Of a stretch of 64,000 nt of DNA, positions 12,870-23,422 are shown piece after piece. The translations under genes and the position numbers were made by a program. This DNA comes from Dendrolimus kikuchii (taxonomy: Eukaryota > Arthropoda > Insecta > Lepidoptera > Lasiocampidae), in the NCBI GenBank assembly GCA_019925095.2, contig CM034397.1, positions 8,699,763-8,763,762 of the forward strand. Direction: 5' to 3'. Below the pieces are notes generated by a model. It was not told the origin of the DNA and searched no databases. It saw only the letters and a program-made list of their open reading frames with translations. The first letter of the stretch is position 1; each line of letters starts with the position of its first letter.

Positions 12870-13030
12870 ACTGCCAGCGGCGAGCGAGCCCAAAAGGCTC
12901 GTTGCATTGCCACGCTGAGTGGCAATACTTATTTGTTGGGCGAAATATGAGCCAGCCTTCTAATCATTGGTAGTAGCAAAGAGTTCCTTACTTTAAAGAA
13001 ACTCTTTGCCAATGCAACCCACGGGATTTA
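12870..13030. repeat. Multi-hairpin structured block
   Basis: Three perfect stems lie in 125 bp: CGAGCC/GGCTCG (12885-12901), ATTGCCAC/GTGGCAAT (12906-12926) and GCAAAGAGTT/AACTCTTTGC (12976-13009). A long-range pair GTTGCATTG/CAATGCAAC (12901-12909 with 13010-13018) could close the outside. Function unknown. Confidence 0.6.
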
Positions 13031-13260
13031 CCATTATTAATATATTTTAGTACCCTACATTAACACAAACAAAATTATAGTAACAGAACACCTATAGGTG
13101 TATAAATGCAACCATGGATGACTTTAGAATTGACCATCACACAGTAAAAAACGTAAATTTGAAAGCTCATACATACATAAGTAGATTACGCTACAAAGCT
13201 TCTAAAAGTTACTTTTTCACTAGGAGACTCTTTCCTAATATTTTAATCTCATGGTGCTAC

Positions 13261-13453
13261 TTTTTTTTATTTTTTTATTGGAGGAATTCAGCAGGCAGGC
13301 AGACGGCCCACTTGATGAAAAGCGGTTACCATCGCCTATGCACATTTGCAACACCAAAGGTGCTACAAATACGCTGCTACTCTCAACCTGGCCACTAATG
13401 CCGGAACACCACTCAAGGTTGTCATGGCAGCATATTCTAGTCCAGAGGTGGTT
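13261..13453 (-). mobile_element. SINE-like family copy, head missing
   Basis: It shows the poly(T) end, GGAGGAATTCAGCAGGCAGG, ACTTGATGAAAAGCGGTTACC and GGTTGTCATGGCAGCATATT, then homology stops near the CCAGAGGTGG segment. It is a 5'-truncated copy with a small internal deletion after GCTGCTACTCTC. Confidence 0.8.
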
Positions 13454-13530
13454 ACTTAGTTCAGAAGTTCTTAAATAAAAGTATACTTAATATTCATAAC
13501 AATATAAAATAGTGTACATAAAAAGACACA

Positions 13531-13667
13531 TATATACATACATACATACATAACTTCACGCCAGTTCCCTTGCGGGGTAGGCACGAACAACAGAGTGCCA
13601 TTTAGGCTTATTCTTACACACCTCACTTGCCTCTTTGACATTCATAACTGTAACTGTGTGTGTTCAG
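13531..13667 (-). mobile_element. 5'-truncated RTE-type LINE tail with 12-bp TSD
   Basis: The terminus (ATAC)n then AACTTCACGCCAGTTCCCTT and GCGGGGTAGGCACGAAC matches the LINE at 29225-29756. A 12-bp direct repeat TAAAAAGACACA flanks it at 13519-13530 and 13668-13679, as expected for target-primed insertion. Confidence 0.8.
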
Positions 13668-13679
13668 TAAAAAGACACA

Positions 13680-14010
13680 ATTAGATAATAATATTTTAAA
13701 GTAGGTACCTTCTTATAAATAAACTTGGCTTTCAAACTTATAAATAGGTATGCAGTATTACAGAATGTAACAGAAATATAAACGGAAACAAGACATGGCG
13801 GGCGGGTTAATTTACGTGCCGCTGGGCGGCAGGGCGGTCGGGGGTTTATCGGAGAGCTTCCGAAACGGCGATGAAAGTCATTCATCAAACTTCGCTTTGG
13901 TCGCACACGTTTCTCTCAATAAGGATTCTTGAATATAGCTATGAATTTTGAATGAAGTTTAGAATTAAGTCGAGAATGTACCTACTAGATTATATTATAC
14001 TTACATACAT
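13680..14010. other. Non-coding with a short GC-rich patch
   Basis: Bases 13796-13880 are GC-rich (GGCGGGCGGG, GGGCGGCAGGGCGG) but show no open frame that I trust and no terminal repeats. Confidence 0.35.
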
Positions 14011-14014
14011 AGTA

Positions 14015-14221
14015 ATCCGAGCCTTTATTGCCATTTTATCGTAAATGACATTTGGACCTAATTATATTTTTTACTGTAAAAGGTATTTTAAACTATTATT
14101 TTGTTAAGCCTTTCAGTTTTTTATTCTAATCTACCTAAAATAATACTAAAATACCTTTTGCAACCAAAAATATATTTAGATCCAAATATTGCTTACGATA
14201 AAATGGCGGTAAAGCCTCGAA
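14015..14221. mobile_element. 207-bp foldback MITE with about 77-bp arms
   Basis: The left arm (TCCGAGCCTTTATTGCCATT..GTAAAAGGTATTTTA) is mirrored by the right arm (TAAAATACCTTTTGC.. to AAAATGGCGGTAAAGCCTCGA). About 50 bp of loop remain between about 14092 and 14145. The long, diverged arms show an old foldback element. Target-site duplication is not clear. Confidence 0.8.
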
Positions 14222-14860
14222 TGATAAATCATTGAGACATGAGAATTTAATTTTAATTACTAATTTTCATGTAGATAGAGTCAATAACCTGTAATATAAT
14301 TGTAAGAATGTGTAATATCTAGTTGTAAAAAACATTGCATTTTTTAAGTCTGGTTAAAAATAATTGCTATTAAAAATTCTCAAGCAATTTAACGTCTTAC
14401 CTTTAAATAGCGGCTTTGAGCAAAATTATATAAATATTTGGATAAGAAGTAATGCGAATATTTTTTTTATATATGAAAAGTTAACGACCTTTGGAATCGC
14501 TATTAGGATACCACGTTTAACTTGCTTCGAAAAAAAAAACGATTGTTTAATTAGGCGAGCAAAAATGTAGTGGTAAATAGACACAGATACCAAATTGTTA
14601 CTTAATATTAAAATGTTCACATTCACATATTTTTGACTAAGATTTGATTTTAATTTAGAATATTTAAAAATTACAAGACGTTGTATGTATTTTAGCAGAA
14701 ATACAAATCAAATCTATTGAAAACTTACTCAAAATACCAATAATGTAAATGACTTGAATCAGTCATAAATTAACTTGCACTACCACTTCTCTATCAAAAA
14801 GTTCAGGAAACTATTCATAATAAAATATGCCTAAATGTAAAAGTGCATATAGATTATTTT
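14222..14860. other. AT-rich non-coding stretch
   Basis: Nothing supported. The overlapping open frames at 14364-14626 are AT-driven. Confidence 0.45.
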
Positions 14861-14877
14861 TATTCCTTCTTAACAAC

Positions 14878-15010
14878 ATACATACATACATAACTTCACG
14901 CCAGTTCCCTTGCGGGGTAGACACGAACAACAGAGCGCCATTTAGGCTTATTCTTACATACCTCACTTGCTTCTTTGACATTCATAACTCTTGTCATGCA
15001 CGCTCGTCTG
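14878..15010 (-). mobile_element. 5'-truncated RTE-type LINE tail with 11-bp TSD
   Basis: It has the same terminus as 29225-29756, cut off after CACGCTCGTCTG. The direct repeat TTCTTAACAAC at 14867-14877 and 15011-15021 fits a target-site duplication. The right copy partly overlaps element text, so the true length may be shorter. Confidence 0.7.
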
Positions 15011-15021
15011 TTCTTAACAAC

Positions 15022-15825
15022 TTTCAATATAAATGGATTATTATGGAATTTAGAATATAGGTACATTTGAGACTGAAATATAAGATAGAATCTCGAAGAT
15101 AGGAAAACTCCATAGTAACCGCGGTCCATGAAAGGAAAATTAACACCTGCAAAGCCGCGTGGTAAGTCCTCGTAACGATTGTTATACCGTGATTCGAATC
15201 AAGTTTTTAATTATTTTTAAAAGCTATTTGAACAGTGATAAATCTTTTTCTAACATAATTTAACTTTGTTAAATACCTACACGCACTATTAATTTGGACG
15301 ACGTCAAAACTGAAAAGGGTTAAGCTTTACGATTATGGAATTTAAATTTTCCCATACCAACATTTCGACGTCCCCACCGATATCCTTTAAGTATTTCACT
15401 TGTATCATTACATAATTTATATGAATTTTAATACGTTTTTAAACTAGATATTTATTTTATTTTTGATTAAGGGCCATCCATAAATTACAGCAATGTTAAG
15501 GAGGAGGTTGTTGAACTCAATCTGTATAAGCATAAGTATAGCATAATAATTACTAAAAAAATAATTTAAATGGAAATAAATTTAATTACAGAACTGTTGT
15601 TTTAATTTAATTTGTTGGTGTAAAATTGCGATATGTATGATGTCACACTAGGGAGGGATGAGTCTTACGGATGTGACCAGCTGTGACAACGACTCGGGTT
15701 AAAAAAATCATGAAAATCATGTGACGTAATTTGTGGATAGATAGCCCCTTAGGTTTTATTTTATTCGGAAAATATACAATTTACAACTAAATACATAACT
15801 ACTATAAAAATTGTAGAAATAATGA
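15022..15825. other. AT-rich non-coding stretch
   Basis: No gene or recognisable element. A short GC-richer patch around 15640-15700 has no structure that I can see. Confidence 0.4.
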
Positions 15826-15829
15826 ATTA

Positions 15830-16935
15830 AAAAAGTAGAAAAAATATGTGATATAAGTGTGCGTGTGTGCGTGCTGTTCACACGCAGTAGATGTGAAACT
15901 AAGTGTGAGAAGGGGTGAGAGGGATTCTAAATTTCGTGCAGTAACATTTCATATATTATATCGTTATAATATTATATTATACATATATTATTTGGGAGAC
16001 ATACAATAATTATAATTCTTACAATATAAAACACATAAATTAATACATATATCAATTAAGTTTCCCCTAAAAAAAATATTTATGTTACGCATTTGGCTCA
16101 TACAACTATAAGAGAATTATAATATACAGTGAAACCTGGTTAAGTGAGACATCAAGGGACCTGCTATTTGGTGTCATTAATAGAGGTATTCCACTTACGC
16201 AGTGTCTCAGATATCCACGTATAAATAAATATCTGTCTCATTTACAGAGGGATTGTTAGCTTTCATTTTGACATTTTTCAAATAAACATCCGTATGATAA
16301 GTAAAGCGAAACTAAAACTGGAGGTCATTGAGGCTCAAAATTACTTAGGTACGTAGGTAGTTAAGTGCGGAATTTGCGGGTAGAATAAGAATAAGTAAGT
16401 AAACAAACAAAACGATATTATCTCAGTTACAGAGGTCTATGCATATAAAATTCACTCGCTGTCTCAGTTGTAGAGGTAACTATGATGATAAATCGAAAGA
16501 ACGAATCCCAGATATAGAGGCTTGCTTCGTCCCACTAACGATGGTAATTCAGTGCCAGTGTTGTGAACTTAGCATGAGTTCCAGTTATGGAGGTTTCTCA
16601 TTTATTCAGGTCCCACGTAACCAAGTTTCACTGTATTTGATACAATATTGGAAAATTAGATTTAAAATAAAAAAAGGAATTAAATAATACAATACCACAC
16701 AAAACAAAAAAAAACTACAATATTTCTATTTTAAAACAAGAAAAACTTGAAGACATTTCCATCTGTATCTGTATGAGCACAGTGTTTAAATGATTAAATA
16801 TAATGTATTCTATCTCATTCTCTCGCAAACTTAGTCCTATAGATTTATGTGTTTATCTCTTTTTAGTGTCACTTTTTCTTTTCATCGAGTTAGTTTCAAA
16901 TCACAATGATTCTAAAGAAGCTTCACTTAAAAAAA
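15830..16935. repeat. Dispersed repeat, copy 1 of a pair (host of a pogo-like insertion)
   Basis: The two ends match 62475-62895. Left shared text: AGATGTGAAACTAAGTGTGA..GGGGTG. Right shared text: TATAATGTATTCTATCTCAT, TTATGTGTTTATCTC and AATGATTCTAAAGAAG. This copy has extra middle sequence plus the inserted element at 16127-16633. Class unknown, no coding frame. Confidence 0.7.
16127..16633. mobile_element. 507-bp pogo-like non-autonomous transposon
   Basis: Terminal inverted repeats begin CAGTGAAACCTGGTTAAGTG at the left. At the right the inverted copy reads CAGTGAAACTTGGTTACGTG (about 21 of 24 matching). TA flanks both ends (16125-16126, 16634-16635). CAGTGnAACC ends plus a TA duplication are typical of pogo/Tigger elements. 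The inside lacks a transposase and instead holds about eight copies of a motif like TCTCAGTTACAGAGGT. Confidence 0.85.
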
Positions 16936-17800
16936 CAACTTAGAATTCATGTAATAATTGAAAGAAAACACACTAATAGTATTTGTAATCAGTGTCTTAC
17001 TAACTATAGATATATATGTTAATAATGCTTTAGTATTACTCTAATTATTACTAGTGGAATTTAAATTTAATTTAATTAGTTTAAAATTGTTCCAGTCAAA
17101 AGTTTACTTTCTTTTCACTAAGCTTATAACAAAAAAATGTAACATGTTCAAACTTAATGAAAGAATTTAAATTGTAATGCGATATAACATTTTAATTTAA
17201 TATTTCGCATTATAATAAAACATGTGTTATTTAAAAAAAATTAATTTGAGTAATAAAGGTAAATGAAAATCAAATAATAAAATTCTGACCTTCATTTTAT
17301 TTTAACAGCACCATCTATCAAATACTGTTGAAACTACTTGACCGTTGTGATAACAAACTTTTAAAACTTACATACTGACCTCTATCGACAGGTAGCGAAA
17401 CTAATTCGTTTCTTCGACTTTAAGGATACTCAATAGCAGATGGCTGTTTTATTATCTTCTAAGACGTAATTAAAAATGTAAAAGATATTTTGTAGTGCTG
17501 ATTTATGTCTGGTTAGTACCTACGGGTAAATTTAGATTTCGAGTCTAAAGGGTCAATAGTGGTCATTCATTCCGTTCATTTTATTTCCATTAAGCAGGCT
17601 GCTATGTTTAAACCTTAAATAACGGTGGAACTCATGAAATTGATTTTTAAATAACATATATTTTAACGCTTCTTCTTCTTTCTCTTTGTTTTTCTTATTT
17701 TTTCTTTGATCATAAAGTATTCGTCTAAATGCGGATCTTATTTGATTATACGTTGTGCGCTGACCATACTTTCATCATTCTGTTATTATCGAAATAATTA
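16936..17800. other. AT-rich non-coding stretch with a repeat scrap
   Basis: No gene. Bases 17310-17410 (ACAGCACCATCTATCAAATA, CCTCTATCGACAGGTAGCG) resemble the 'gcgccatctat' scraps found in many lepidopteran repeats. Confidence 0.35.
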
Positions 17801-17816
17801 TTCAAAAAGCATTATG

Positions 17817-18051
17817 TTTTTTGTTTTTTTATTGGTGGAGCACAATAGACAAGCTGACGGCCCAACTGTGACGGAAAGTAGTTCCCGTCGCCTATGGACA
17901 TTAGCAATACCAAAAGTCCTGCCTATGTGCTGCCAGCCTTGAAGGAGAAACTGGCCACTGATGTCGGAACACAACTCCAACTTGTTATGGCGGCATACTC
18001 TAGACCAGGGGTAGTAGCCATCCAGTCGGGCAAATGCCCTATCACCTGGCA
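17817..18051 (-). mobile_element. SINE-like family copy, diverged, head missing
   Basis: It shows the poly(T), GACGGCCCAACTGTGACGGA, TCGCCTATGGACATTAGCAA, GTTATGGCGGCATACTCTAG and CCATCCAGTCGGGCAAATGC, and stops at CACCTGGC where the head would begin. It is more diverged than the 21 and 24 kb copies. Confidence 0.85.
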
Positions 18052-18070
18052 TGACTCTTATCATTACATA

Positions 18071-18350
18071 ACGCAAACAATCAAATAAGAACATAAAATT
18101 TAATACATACTTTAGCAAGAGTAAGCAGGTATAAAATTTAATAATTTTATCTATATGTTTAATAAAACACTAATAAATAAATAGCCACCAAATAATAACA
18201 CATACCTACAATAAATATTATTATATCATGAGTACCTACCATAATGATTTCTACAAGACAAACAAACAAGTAAGAACGTAAAATTGGATGCATACTCTAA
18301 CAAGACTAAGTAGGTATATAATCTAATAAGCGTATTTGTGTCTCTATCAG
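18071..18350. repeat. Imperfect direct duplication, 185-bp spacing
   Basis: AAGAACATAAAATT..ATACATACTTTAGCAAGA (from 18087) recurs as AAGAACGTAAAATT..ATGCATACTCTAACAAGA (from 18272), followed in both by a similar AGTAGGTATA.AATCTAATAA segment. About 75 bp are shared. Confidence 0.65.
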
Positions 18351-19235
18351 GAACACCTGTGACCACTTTATCGGCCTTGCTTGTGTCCGTCCGTTTGAGC
18401 ATTACGAAAATTCTTTACCAAGTGAACCAACGGTCTTGTTTGCACATTATTATGATAATTAAAAGGTATTTTTAACTATTCTTAATTAATTACATTGCGT
18501 GGTGCTATTAATCATCACACGATTTATTCGTTACGCGTTTTGGACTTTTGTACGGTAACTTTTAATGTAACAATACATTATAATTGTTATATGTGTTTAT
18601 AGCAGTGGAGATTTTCATATAAGATTGCTTTATCTTGTTGTAATATATTATGACATTCTATTTCAATGTTCATTTTAATACTAAATTATAAGTCAGATTA
18701 GATAGATGATTAATTATTATACACGAATACAAAATATACTTTATTATTAATCAATTATTTGTTTAATAAAAAAACAATAATTCTGATAAAATTAGATAGA
18801 AGATGTAAGAAATTATATTTGATTGTATATTTTAGAATAATTCTAATGAGATAAAAGATTAATTAGGTATTATTCTAGTAGGTATACTAACTAAAATATG
18901 ATTTTGTCATTATCAATTACACATCCATAGGTATTTGTTTTTTAGATATTAAAATGCTTTTAATCTTTAAAGTACCTACCAAAGAATGTAATAATACCCT
19001 GTTTAAGTACATTTTAGAAGAAAGATGAAGGGCATCGTACTGTATAAATAGGTAAAAGACATAATACAGTTACTTTGCCATAGTACAAAGAATAAAAATC
19101 TTATAAGTATTTTGTGATATACAATAAAAATACGAATGAACCGTTTTTTGTTGAAATAAATATAAAAATAAACAATTTACATACGGAAAGTAGATAACGA
19201 CTCGCAATCTATAAACATTCAAATTTAGAATTCGA
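18351..19235. other. AT-rich non-coding stretch
   Basis: Nothing supported. Confidence 0.4.
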
Positions 19236-19560
19236 CCGTTGGATTCGAAAAAGAAACGGCATGATAGGGATGGGATGAGCAACGCCGGCCGCCGCACCGC
19301 TGTGCGTCTGTCGAGATTTTTTGTGCGATTTTTTCGACGTTATTATTATGAGAAAAATGCGGAGTCAGTAAAGCGGAACGTGGGGTGGGGGCATGACGAG
19401 GGTTCCCCGGTTTGATTGAAGCGAGGAGGAGGGGGCGGGGCGGTGACGTCATGCTCTCATAATAGGCCGTGGCGTGCAGTGATGGCCGCCGTTTATCAAC
19501 TACGATTGTTAGTTCCCTGCACTTGGACTATATTTGTTACGATTGCATGCGTTACTTTGT
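19236..19560 (+). promoter_or_regulatory. GC-rich promoter-like island with CRE and GC box
   Basis: A sharp GC rise in AT-rich surroundings. A GC box GGGGGCGGGG (19431-19440) is followed directly by a perfect CRE palindrome TGACGTCA (19444-19451). Further down, ATG at 19482 in a fair context (GTGATGG) opens a 27-codon frame, MAAVYQLRLLVPCTWTIFVT.., hydrophobic like a signal peptide, ending at a TGA. No repeat family is recognised. It could be a real promoter with a small first exon, or a CpG-rich non-coding block. Confidence 0.35.
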
Positions 19561-20375
19561 ATTGAGAACATAAGATTGATTGATAAATAATATGTGAACA
19601 TTAAAGCGGTTGATTCATATAGTGTTGTGGACATTGATTTCTTTTTTAACTATACTCGTTTTCTGTTTTTCACATTTATATATTTTTTTAAAAGTTTAAA
19701 TATTATCAACTTATAAAGATTTTGAAGAAATATTTTATAAAATTTCATAATAAGAAAGTAGTACTAGTTACATAAAGTACTCTTTATATTTAAAGTCAAA
19801 GAAGGTTATTCTAAGAAGCATCCGTGGCTGAAAAATTGAAAGGAAGAAGATTAAGGTAGCAGTGATATGTTACTAGGAGAGAAGATATCATATGAACTAA
19901 AGTAATAAATAGGTTATAAAGGTAGGCCAAAAAGACGTAGATATTATGCATTATCTGAAGAATGACATAATGATTTGTATAGCGACAGAAAACATAAGTA
20001 ATATAAGAATAAAGAAGTATGGAGAGAAAAGACATATCTAGGTACTATGGCGAGCTCAAAATCATTAAGGAAAGAACTACACGTTTCTTTAAGTTCTAAA
20101 TTAAATAATAATACACGTTTAAAACAATATTTCCAGATAATATAACCTTGCTTTACAAATTTAATTTGAACTTTACCTGTTATGATAACGGGTTACAAGC
20201 TCATGTCTTTGAAGCGTAACTATTCGTAATTCCTTCGCCCCAGAGACATGTAAATTAAATAAACTAACCCCATAACAAAATATATTACCTACATTTTACC
20301 GAACCCAAAATACCACAGATTTCATCGAGCGCGTATTAACAAGATTACAAGAGTAATTAACTAACGTAAAAAATA
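19561..20375. other. AT-rich non-coding stretch
   Basis: Nothing supported. Confidence 0.4.
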
Positions 20376-20394
20376 CGTTTTTATATTACAAAAA

Positions 20395-20560
20395 TCAGGT
20401 ATTCGCGTGCGTGCCAATGGGCGGAGTTGTTTATCGCGTGTTTCGCGGCAGTTACAGCGGGAACACCTCAGTGCATGGCACATCACTAGCAACGCCTATT
20501 GCGCGGCGGTTGTTGGCGGTTGGTTGCGGTTCCATTTGAAAAATTGATGAAGCGTTCGTT
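20395..20560. promoter_or_regulatory. GC-rich non-repetitive island
   Basis: ATTCGCGTGCGTGCCAATGG, GCGTGTTTCGCGGCAGTTAC and GCGCGGCGGTTGTTGGCGG form a CpG-rich island with a CCAAT box. No open frame or terminal repeats. It is a candidate enhancer or promoter, by composition only. Confidence 0.25.
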
Positions 20561-21345
20561 TTTTGTTCTTAATTCAAACTATTCAATAAACGAATATTTA
20601 TGCAAATATTTTCTATAAATCATAGTTTATCAATCAAATAACACAGCCATTAAGTGTTTAAGCCGTTACAAACGCTTATATTTTATGCATTTAGACGCTA
20701 GAAACTAAAACAAATGTAGGTAAACTTTATAGGTATTTACTAACACGAGATTTTCCGACTATTTAAATAGCATTCGATTATGGAAACATACACTTGTCTA
20801 CTGTTATTATTCTGGTAGGTTTATGCCATAATAATAACAATATAAGACACCTATAAAATGCAGGTAATAGAATATATGACAGTCGCAGATAAACAGAATG
20901 TTAACATCAACGAATATATTACTATAGATACCTACTCTAGTTATTAAGCCTTTCTCTTCTCTTTCCTAATCTCTAAGGTGACGGATACAAAGCTTAACTA
21001 CAGCAAAGTTGTTGCCACCGTAAATATTTCTTTCATTTTCAAGTATTTTACAATCAAAGTGCGAATGCAATCTTATCCTCAGAAGGATAAGCGTGCACTA
21101 TGATTGAAGAACCGGACTCACTCTTTGGCTTTATTTTTCTTAACAGGTACACCGTCTTGATTTAGAGCATTCGAAAACGAGCGTAATGTAAGCGTAAGCG
21201 ATTGTTAAATCCCTTAAAGGATGGCAAACTAGCAATCGCCCCGATCTGGTGCCAACGCCTCACTTCTACAACCGCACAGCTCGCCAACGACGGGATGTTC
21301 ACCCCCATTTCCTAGAGCTCCCACGCTCAACTACGCAACGGTTAT
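20561..21345. other. Non-coding, AT-rich then mixed
   Basis: No gene seen. The last 170 bases are more GC-balanced but not recognisable. Confidence 0.35.
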
Positions 21346-21669
21346 CTTTTTTTTTATTTTTTTTTTATTGCAGGAGTTCAGCAGACAGGTAGACGGCCCA
21401 CTAGATGGAAAGCGGTTACCATCGCCTATGGACATTTGCAACAACAAAGGTGCTACAAATGCGCTGCTGCTCTCTTAAGGGAGACTGGAACCTGGTCACT
21501 AATGCCGGAACACAACACAAGGTTGTTATGGCGGCATACTCTAGACCAGGGGTGGTCGCCATCCAGTCGAGCAAATACTCTACCACCTGGCTGTGGGTTG
21601 TTTAGTCGCCTCTTACGACAGGCCGCCGGGCCGCAGGAAATTGTATTCTTTCTCCGTTCCTGCACGGAT
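21346..21669 (-). mobile_element. Full-length SINE-like family copy
   Basis: Complete from a long poly(T) through tail, body and head to CGTTCCTGCACGGAT. It agrees closely with 24016-24330 and 39917-40236, so it is a young copy. The open frames across it on both strands are family-wide artefacts that recur in every copy. Confidence 0.95.
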
Positions 21670-21795
21670 AAAAATCTATCTAGAACATTTATTACGCGTA
21701 CAACGATGATCTGAAGGGAACCTCCCGCCACGGTTTTCCTCTTGCGTTATGATATGGGGTTTTTTAAGAAGGACATTATAAAATTTCTTAGAGGT

Positions 21796-21905
21796 CATCA
21801 ATGCGTTGGCGACACCCCTGATGTTGTAAATGTCTATAGGCGACGGTAACCACTTTTCATCAGGTGGGCCCTCTGCCTGTTTGTCTACTTCAGGCAATAA
21901 AAAAT
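21796..21905 (+). mobile_element. Retroelement 3' tail, related family
   Basis: TATAGGCGACGGTAACCACT, TTCATCAGGTGGGCCCTCTG and CAATAAAAAAT share the 3' tail of the SINE-like family. The upstream part (GTTGGCGACACCCCTGATGT) differs and matches the complement of 33801-33895. A 5'-truncated copy of a sister family. Confidence 0.75.
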
Positions 21906-23060
21906 ATCCCCTTTTCTAAACTGTAGCAATGTACATACAGTTCTACTAATAGTTAGGGTACTTGACATTCAATAATACGAGTAGGTACTTTTTACCATCA
22001 TAAAAAACGTCACAGCCGCCTTGATTTTGTATGGATATACCCTGGATAAAAGACTAGTCATTAATCTAACGAGCCAGTATTTTTGTTGAAATAATAATTA
22101 AAATTATCCATATCATGCAATTTGGAAAGTAGTTTGACATAAAAGGAAGGTATTATAATAACCAATTGACGCAATTCAACTGTTAAGTGGCCGGCCCGAT
22201 CATGGGACACCACTGGATTATTTTTTGTGGCGCTATATTAAAGACAGAGTATACCGGAGCCAATCGAATCGATCCTAGCCTTAAAACTCAAAATCCGTGA
22301 CGTGATTAACGAAATTAATCAGCTATTCTGCAAAGAATTTATTGAAAATTTTAAAGAAAGACTCGACAGTTCTAAGCTTGGTCGTGGTGGACATTTCTCC
22401 AATATCATTTTTCATTTATAGGTAATTGCTAAACCTTACTTTTTCTAATACAATAAAAATTTGAATCATTTTCATCTCAATTTTTTGCTATAATTTGTTT
22501 TAAAAAATAAAGTTCTTGTTGAAAACCCTATTGTCAAATGCGTAAAATACCTAATTACGTTGCAACGTGTTACTTTCATAAAACATCACTGAATCTATGA
22601 AATTTTGTAGTAGGAAACCGCTCAGTGGCCCTCATGTCTGCTCACTTCATATACAATGTTCCCTGCTATGAAATGTCCGTTAATTATTTATTCATGTTAA
22701 TTAATAAAAGTACCAACATTCCTTCATGGTGGTCCAATGGTGGAATAAATGTAAAGAATGTTTCACCTGTTTCTCATTTCGTACGTTTTTAACGGTTACA
22801 TAGAGAAAATCTATCATACTTGTAGCTGTTAGGGGTTTTCCTGTAGCTTAGACTATTGCAGTTGCGTACTTCACATTTTTTGTGATCATTGAAAAATACA
22901 AAGAATGATGATCTCGCAATGATAAACGTAGCCCTGAAGAGCTATAACATCCTCACTAGATGATGCTAGAAGTCTTTTTTCTCTTATTGACGTTTTATTG
23001 TTTGTAACATATTTTTAGACCAACCCAATCAAACATTGAAAGCCTTGATAACCTTTTCTC
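21906..23060. other. AT-rich non-coding stretch
   Basis: No supported gene or element. Confidence 0.4.
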
Positions 23061-23076
23061 AATTCCACATAGGCTA

Positions 23077-23208
23077 ACCATTGTTGGCACCGCACTCAAT
23101 GATCGGCATCCAGTTAATTTATTGAAATTATTAAAAAATCTTAATATTTTTAAAAAATGGTAAGATTTCTTGTCATTAAAATCATTGTACTGGGGTGCCA
23201 ACAATGGT
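23077..23208. mobile_element. 132-bp MITE with perfect 15-bp TIRs
   Basis: ACCATTGTTGGCACC at 23077-23091 is repeated inverted as GGTGCCAACAATGGT at 23194-23208. Imperfect pairing continues inward (CACTCAATGAT with ATCATTGTAC). AT-rich centre, no coding. TA occurs at both edges, suggesting but not proving a TA target. Confidence 0.75.
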
Positions 23209-23422
23209 ATATTTTCTCCTTTTAAGCAGAGTACCAGAACTAAATAAATAAGTTTCCAGATGAATGTTATTTATATTATAATATAAATATATAATATAAT
23301 TATAACATTATTTATTTATTTATACGTAATATTACCCAGAAAATAATACTAAGGAATAACAATCGTCCAATAAAAAACGTAACTCGTAACACAATCTGCA
23401 ATAAGAGTTGGCGCCTCCAGTT

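Noticed and set aside
21405..21731. Overlapping ORFs of 66-92 codons on both strands that recur at 24063-24363, 27222-27854 and 39872-40181
   Set aside because: They are the same frames of the SINE-like unit in each copy. They sit on both strands, drift freely between copies and match no protein family.
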